From Prevotella sp. UBA3208 (GTDB lineage: Bacteria > Bacteroidota > Bacteroidia > Bacteroidales > Bacteroidaceae): a DNA stretch of 8,306 bases. This document shows, one piece after another, positions 6,149-8,306 of the stretch (position 1 is its first letter; each line of letters begins with the position of its first letter). The notes under the pieces were generated by a model. The model searched no databases. It saw only the letters and a list, made by a program, of their open reading frames with translations, and was not told the DNA's origin. The stretch spans positions 6,726-15,031 of the forward strand of contig DEWO01000153.1 of assembly GCA_002363695.1 (NCBI GenBank), given 5' to 3'. The position numbers and the translations under genes were made by a program.

Positions 6149-7373
6149 CTTATTGATTATCGGTGCGGGGCCTGGTGGCTACCGCGCCGCTGAATATGCC
6201 GCCAAGCAAGGCTTGCTGGTGACCATTGTCGAGCAGCAGGAGGTTGGAGGTACGTGTCTCAACCGGGGCTGCATACCCACCAAGACCTATGTCCATAGTG
6301 CCACCTTCGCTGAGGCCGTCGAACGTCAACAGCAGGTGGTCGGGCAGCTTCGCAGCGGGGTAGAGGGCATCCTCTCCGCACCGGGCATTACCCTGCTCCG
6401 GGGCCATGCCTCGTTCTTGGATGCCCACACCGTTTCCGTCGGCGGCGACACTGTCTCTGCAAAAAACATCATCATAGCCACCGGCAGCACCGCCAAGCTT
6501 CCTCCCATTGCCGACATTGACGACCCTCGTGTGGTCACCAGTACCGAACTGCTGCAAATGACACAGCAACCCCGGCGGCTCTGCATCATCGGTGCGGGAG
6601 TCATCGGCATGGAGTTCGCCTCAGTGTTCAACCGCTTTGGCAGCGAGGTCACCGTCATCGAGTTCCTGAAGGAGTGTCTGCCCATGATGGATAGTGACAT
6701 TGCCAAGCGCTTGCGTAAGCTGATGGAAAAACGTGGCATCACCTTCCGCATGAAAACTGCTGTGCAGCAACTGGCCGACATCGATGCCGACACCATTCTC
6801 GTCGCCACAGGCCGTCAGGCCAACACCGACGGGCTGAACCTGCCGGCTGCCGGCATCACACCCGATGCCCGTGGCTTCATTCCTGTAGACGACAACCTGC
6901 AGCACACCAGTCAACTGTCACCAGTCTACGCTATCGGCGACGTCAACGGCCGTCAGTTGTTGGCACACGCTGCTGAAATGCAGGCCGTACGCGCTGTCAA
7001 TCACATACTGGGGAGAACCGACGGTATCCGCCTCGACGTCATGCCGGCAGCTGTCTTCACAGAACCCGAGGCTGCGTGTGTCGGGCTCGGCGAGGACCAG
7101 CTAAAGGCTAATGGTGTCGATTACCACTGTCGCAAAGCCTTCTGGCGGGCCAACGGCAAGGCATTGGCTATGAACCAGACCGAGGGTATGCTGAAGCTGT
7201 TTTCTGATGCCGAAGACCGTATCATAGGTTGTCATGCCTATGGAGCCCATGCTGCCGACATCATTCAAGAGGTCAGCGCCCTGATGTGTCGTGATACCAC
7301 CGTCACCCAGTTGCGCGACATGGTACACATCCATCCCACCCTGGGAGAAATCCTACGAGCGGCTACAGATTAG
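6135..7373 (+). CDS. lpdA: Dihydrolipoamide dehydrogenase (L-protein / E3), compact form
   Basis: An FAD-dependent pyridine nucleotide disulfide oxidoreductase that reoxidises dihydrolipoyl-GcvH and reduces NAD+. The FAD-binding G10-A-G12-P-G14-G15 is at the very N-terminus. The redox cysteines are C41 and C46 in GGTCLNRGCIPTK. The NAD-binding motif is G153-A-G155-V-I-G158, ATGR closes the NAD domain, AIGD (D269) contacts FAD, and H400-E405 in HPTLGE form the C-terminal catalytic dyad. All key residues are present, so it is probably active. At 412 residues it is shorter than the usual 450-475: the stretch after IPTK and the NAD domain between MKTAVQQL and ILVATGR are trimmed. Codons are markedly richer in C-ending triplets than in the upstream gcv genes. 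The start at 6135 lies 14 bp inside gcvPB. E3 enzymes can also serve 2-oxoacid dehydrogenases, but the position here argues for glycine cleavage. Confidence 0.95.
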   Translation: MKTCDLLIIGAGPGGYRAAEYAAKQGLLVTIVEQQEVGGTCLNRGCIPTKTYVHSATFAEAVERQQQVVGQLRSGVEGILSAPGITLLRGHASFLDAHTVSVGGDTVSAKNIIIATGSTAKLPPIADIDDPRVVTSTELLQMTQQPRRLCIIGAGVIGMEFASVFNRFGSEVTVIEFLKECLPMMDSDIAKRLRKLMEKRGITFRMKTAVQQLADIDADTILVATGRQANTDGLNLPAAGITPDARGFIPVDDNLQHTSQLSPVYAIGDVNGRQLLAHAAEMQAVRAVNHILGRTDGIRLDVMPAAVFTEPEAACVGLGEDQLKANGVDYHCRKAFWRANGKALAMNQTEGMLKLFSDAEDRIIGCHAYGAHAADIIQEVSALMCRDTTVTQLRDMVHIHPTLGEILRAATD

Positions 7374-7385
7374 TCGATTGGTGAT

Positions 7386-7424
7386 AAAAACAGGAAGGTG
7401 TCACATCATTTGTGTGGCACCTTC
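7386..7424 (-). terminator. Hairpin terminator between convergent genes
   Basis: An inverted repeat at 7394-7424 pairs GAAGGTGTCACA with TGTGGCACCTTC (12 bp, one G-T pair) around a 7-nt loop. On the minus strand the stem is followed by CTG and five T residues (7390-7386), which makes it an intrinsic terminator for the 7441-8169 gene. On the plus strand the same hairpin sits 20 bp after the lpdA stop but lacks a U-tract, so it would be a weaker terminator for the operon or only an end-stabilising stem. Confidence 0.78.
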
Positions 7425-7440
7425 TGATCTGCCTCAAATG

Positions 7441-8169
7441 TTATGGCATACAGCGGTCGGTCAGGCCGCCATAGCTGTCGGCTGCGGTCTCCAAGGCATC
7501 CTCCGTGGTGTACTGCTTGTACAGCGTACAACGGGTGACGATGGTCTGTGGCGAACAGCGCTCACCCTTCACCAGCACCAGTGCCCAGCCTTTCATGTCG
7601 TCAGCAAACTCCTCGCCCTCCAGCACATAGTGGCCGTCCACCAGCATCACCTCTTCCCAGGGCACCTCGCGTTTGCTGAACCGCACCAAAGCGTCTCTGT
7701 CACTACCCGTCTGGACGGCCGTGTAGAGCCACAGCTTCGTCCAAGGCTCCCAGTCGTGTGCTTTGAGGTCGGTAATCAGAGCCGGCACTCCGTCTACCTC
7801 GCCCAGCAGTTGCTTGATTTCCGGAAGTGTGCCGTCGCTTACAGGTATGCCTGGCATCAGGAATGACGTCCGTTCCATCAGGACCTTTTCAACATACACC
7901 ACGGGCAGCTGGTTGGCCAGCGACAGGAAGTTGTTGTAAGCCGTTGGTCCTTTGGTAAACATCGGTTCACAATACTTCAGCAACTTCCATAATGCCACTG
8001 AATGGCGCATCTTCTGACGTTGGATAAACTGGGGCAGCGTATTGCTGCGTCGCTCCATAGAATTTGCCGACCGGATGATCAACCGCCCCTGCTTCATGTA
8101 GGTCGTAATGCCGTCTGTTCGCAGACTGCCTATTGCCATCACCCCTTTTCCTGTTCCTTTTCTTTTCAT
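7441..8169 (-). CDS. Protein of unknown function (242 residues), Bacteroidales-type
   Basis: I do not recognise a function. The start is the ATG at 8169, supported by a strong AAAGGAG 8 nt upstream, and the reading frame is open and followed by a good terminator, so it is very likely a real gene. There is no signal peptide or membrane segment. The basic, Gly-containing N-terminus (MKRKGTGKGVMAIGSL, then about residues 30-60 with RSANSMERRSNTLPQFIQRQK) is followed by a mixed middle with many Trp and acidic residues (HDWEPWTKLWLYTAV). The C-terminal stretch is IVTRCTLYKQYTTEDALE followed by SYGGLT. The N-terminal pattern of spaced Gly, then Asn and Gln before an Arg/Lys-rich helix, weakly recalls DUF6266-type Bacteroidetes proteins; I hold that at low confidence. 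It converges on the glycine cleavage operon and shares no evident pathway with it. Confidence 0.8.
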   Translation of the reverse strand: MKRKGTGKGVMAIGSLRTDGITTYMKQGRLIIRSANSMERRSNTLPQFIQRQKMRHSVALWKLLKYCEPMFTKGPTAYNNFLSLANQLPVVYVEKVLMERTSFLMPGIPVSDGTLPEIKQLLGEVDGVPALITDLKAHDWEPWTKLWLYTAVQTGSDRDALVRFSKREVPWEEVMLVDGHYVLEGEEFADDMKGWALVLVKGERCSPQTIVTRCTLYKQYTTEDALETAADSYGGLTDRCMP

Positions 8170-8177
8170 CGCATATT

Positions 8178-8184
8178 CTCCTTT
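8178..8184 (-). promoter_or_regulatory. Strong Shine-Dalgarno site of the unknown gene
   Basis: AAAGGAG on the minus strand lies 8 nt before the ATG at 8169. A closer ATG (8174-8172) runs into a stop after two codons, so the SD spacing and the frame both select 8169. This is the only clear Shine-Dalgarno site in the window; the other genes start without one. Confidence 0.7.
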
Positions 8185-8193
8185 AGTTATACA

Positions 8194-8306
8194 CTAATTG
8201 TTCTCTAATTGTTCTCCGATTGATCTCTAATTCTGTTCCACTCTTTCTTCGTTCTACCCAAGCCTTTCCTTCGCTCTTCCTTCCATTGTTGTCCGATTGT
8301 TGTCCG
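8194..8306. repeat. Degenerate 11-bp tandem repeat array, continuing past the window
   Basis: Read on the plus strand in steps of 11 from 8194, the phase is kept to the end. CTAATTGTTCT occurs twice (8194, 8205), then CCGATTGATCT (8216) and CTAATTCTGTT (8227). Four pyrimidine-rich, strongly diverged units follow (8238-8281), then TCCATTGTTGT (8282), CCGATTGTTGT (8293) and the start of another CCG. In another phase the last 22 bp are two perfect copies of ATTGTTGTCCG (8285-8295, 8296-8306). The conserved core is ATTGTTnT. The array lies directly upstream of the unknown minus-strand gene, and I find no TAnnTTTG promoter within it. On the minus strand a frame stays open from the window edge to a TAA at 8185-8183, so part of it could be the tail of an upstream gene. 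Confidence 0.72.

Noticed and set aside
6326..6808. A 160-codon open frame on the minus strand inside lpdA, and many similar antisense frames elsewhere
   Set aside because: They lie opposite genes with clear family motifs, their translations have no recognisable features, and C-rich codons in lpdA naturally leave the opposite strand open.
8194..8306. CRISPR array
   Set aside because: The units are 11 bp and directly contiguous with no spacers; CRISPR repeats are longer and separated by unique spacers.
1..8306. tRNA, rRNA, insertion sequence or phage elements
   Set aside because: I found no transposase, integrase, terminal inverted repeats, or tRNA-like cloverleaf in the short intergenic gaps.

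Overview
The window looks like chromosomal DNA of a Bacteroidales bacterium, most likely Prevotella or a close relative. Three things point there. Two divergent promoters fit the Bacteroidetes consensus (TTTG or TTG, 19-20 bp, then TAnnTTTG). Most genes lack Shine-Dalgarno sequences and have A-rich leaders instead. The glycine decarboxylase P-protein is split into two subunits. The genus call is an inference from gene order and sequence style, not from a search.

Layout. Positions 1-1060 (minus strand) hold the N-terminal three-fifths or so of dxs (1-deoxy-D-xylulose-5-phosphate synthase), cut by the window edge. A 133-bp gap (1061-1193) carries back-to-back promoters. From 1194 to 7373 a tightly packed plus-strand operon runs in the order lipoate-protein ligase, gcvT, gcvH, gcvPA, gcvPB, lpdA. 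Gaps are 1 to 35 bp and the last two junctions overlap. A hairpin at 7394-7424 separates it from a convergent minus-strand gene of unknown function (7441-8169). Upstream of that gene, 8194-8306 is an 11-bp-period repeat array that continues past the window end.

How the genes work together. GcvPA and GcvPB decarboxylate glycine and pass the aminomethyl group to the lipoyl arm of GcvH. GcvT releases ammonia and forms methylene-tetrahydrofolate. Lpd reoxidises the dihydrolipoyl arm with NAD+. The ligase-like first gene probably attaches the lipoyl group to GcvH. The operon therefore encodes a complete glycine cleavage system plus its cofactor loader.

The genes themselves are conventional, and I see no clearly new defence or mobile system. 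The less ordinary signals are simple-sequence structures: a heptamer repeat (CAACTCT) inside gcvPA, a degenerate complementary version at the gcvPB/lpdA overlap, and the 11-bp array. Also notable are the ligase's missing C-terminal domain, the short and compositionally distinct lpdA, and the unassigned 242-residue protein.
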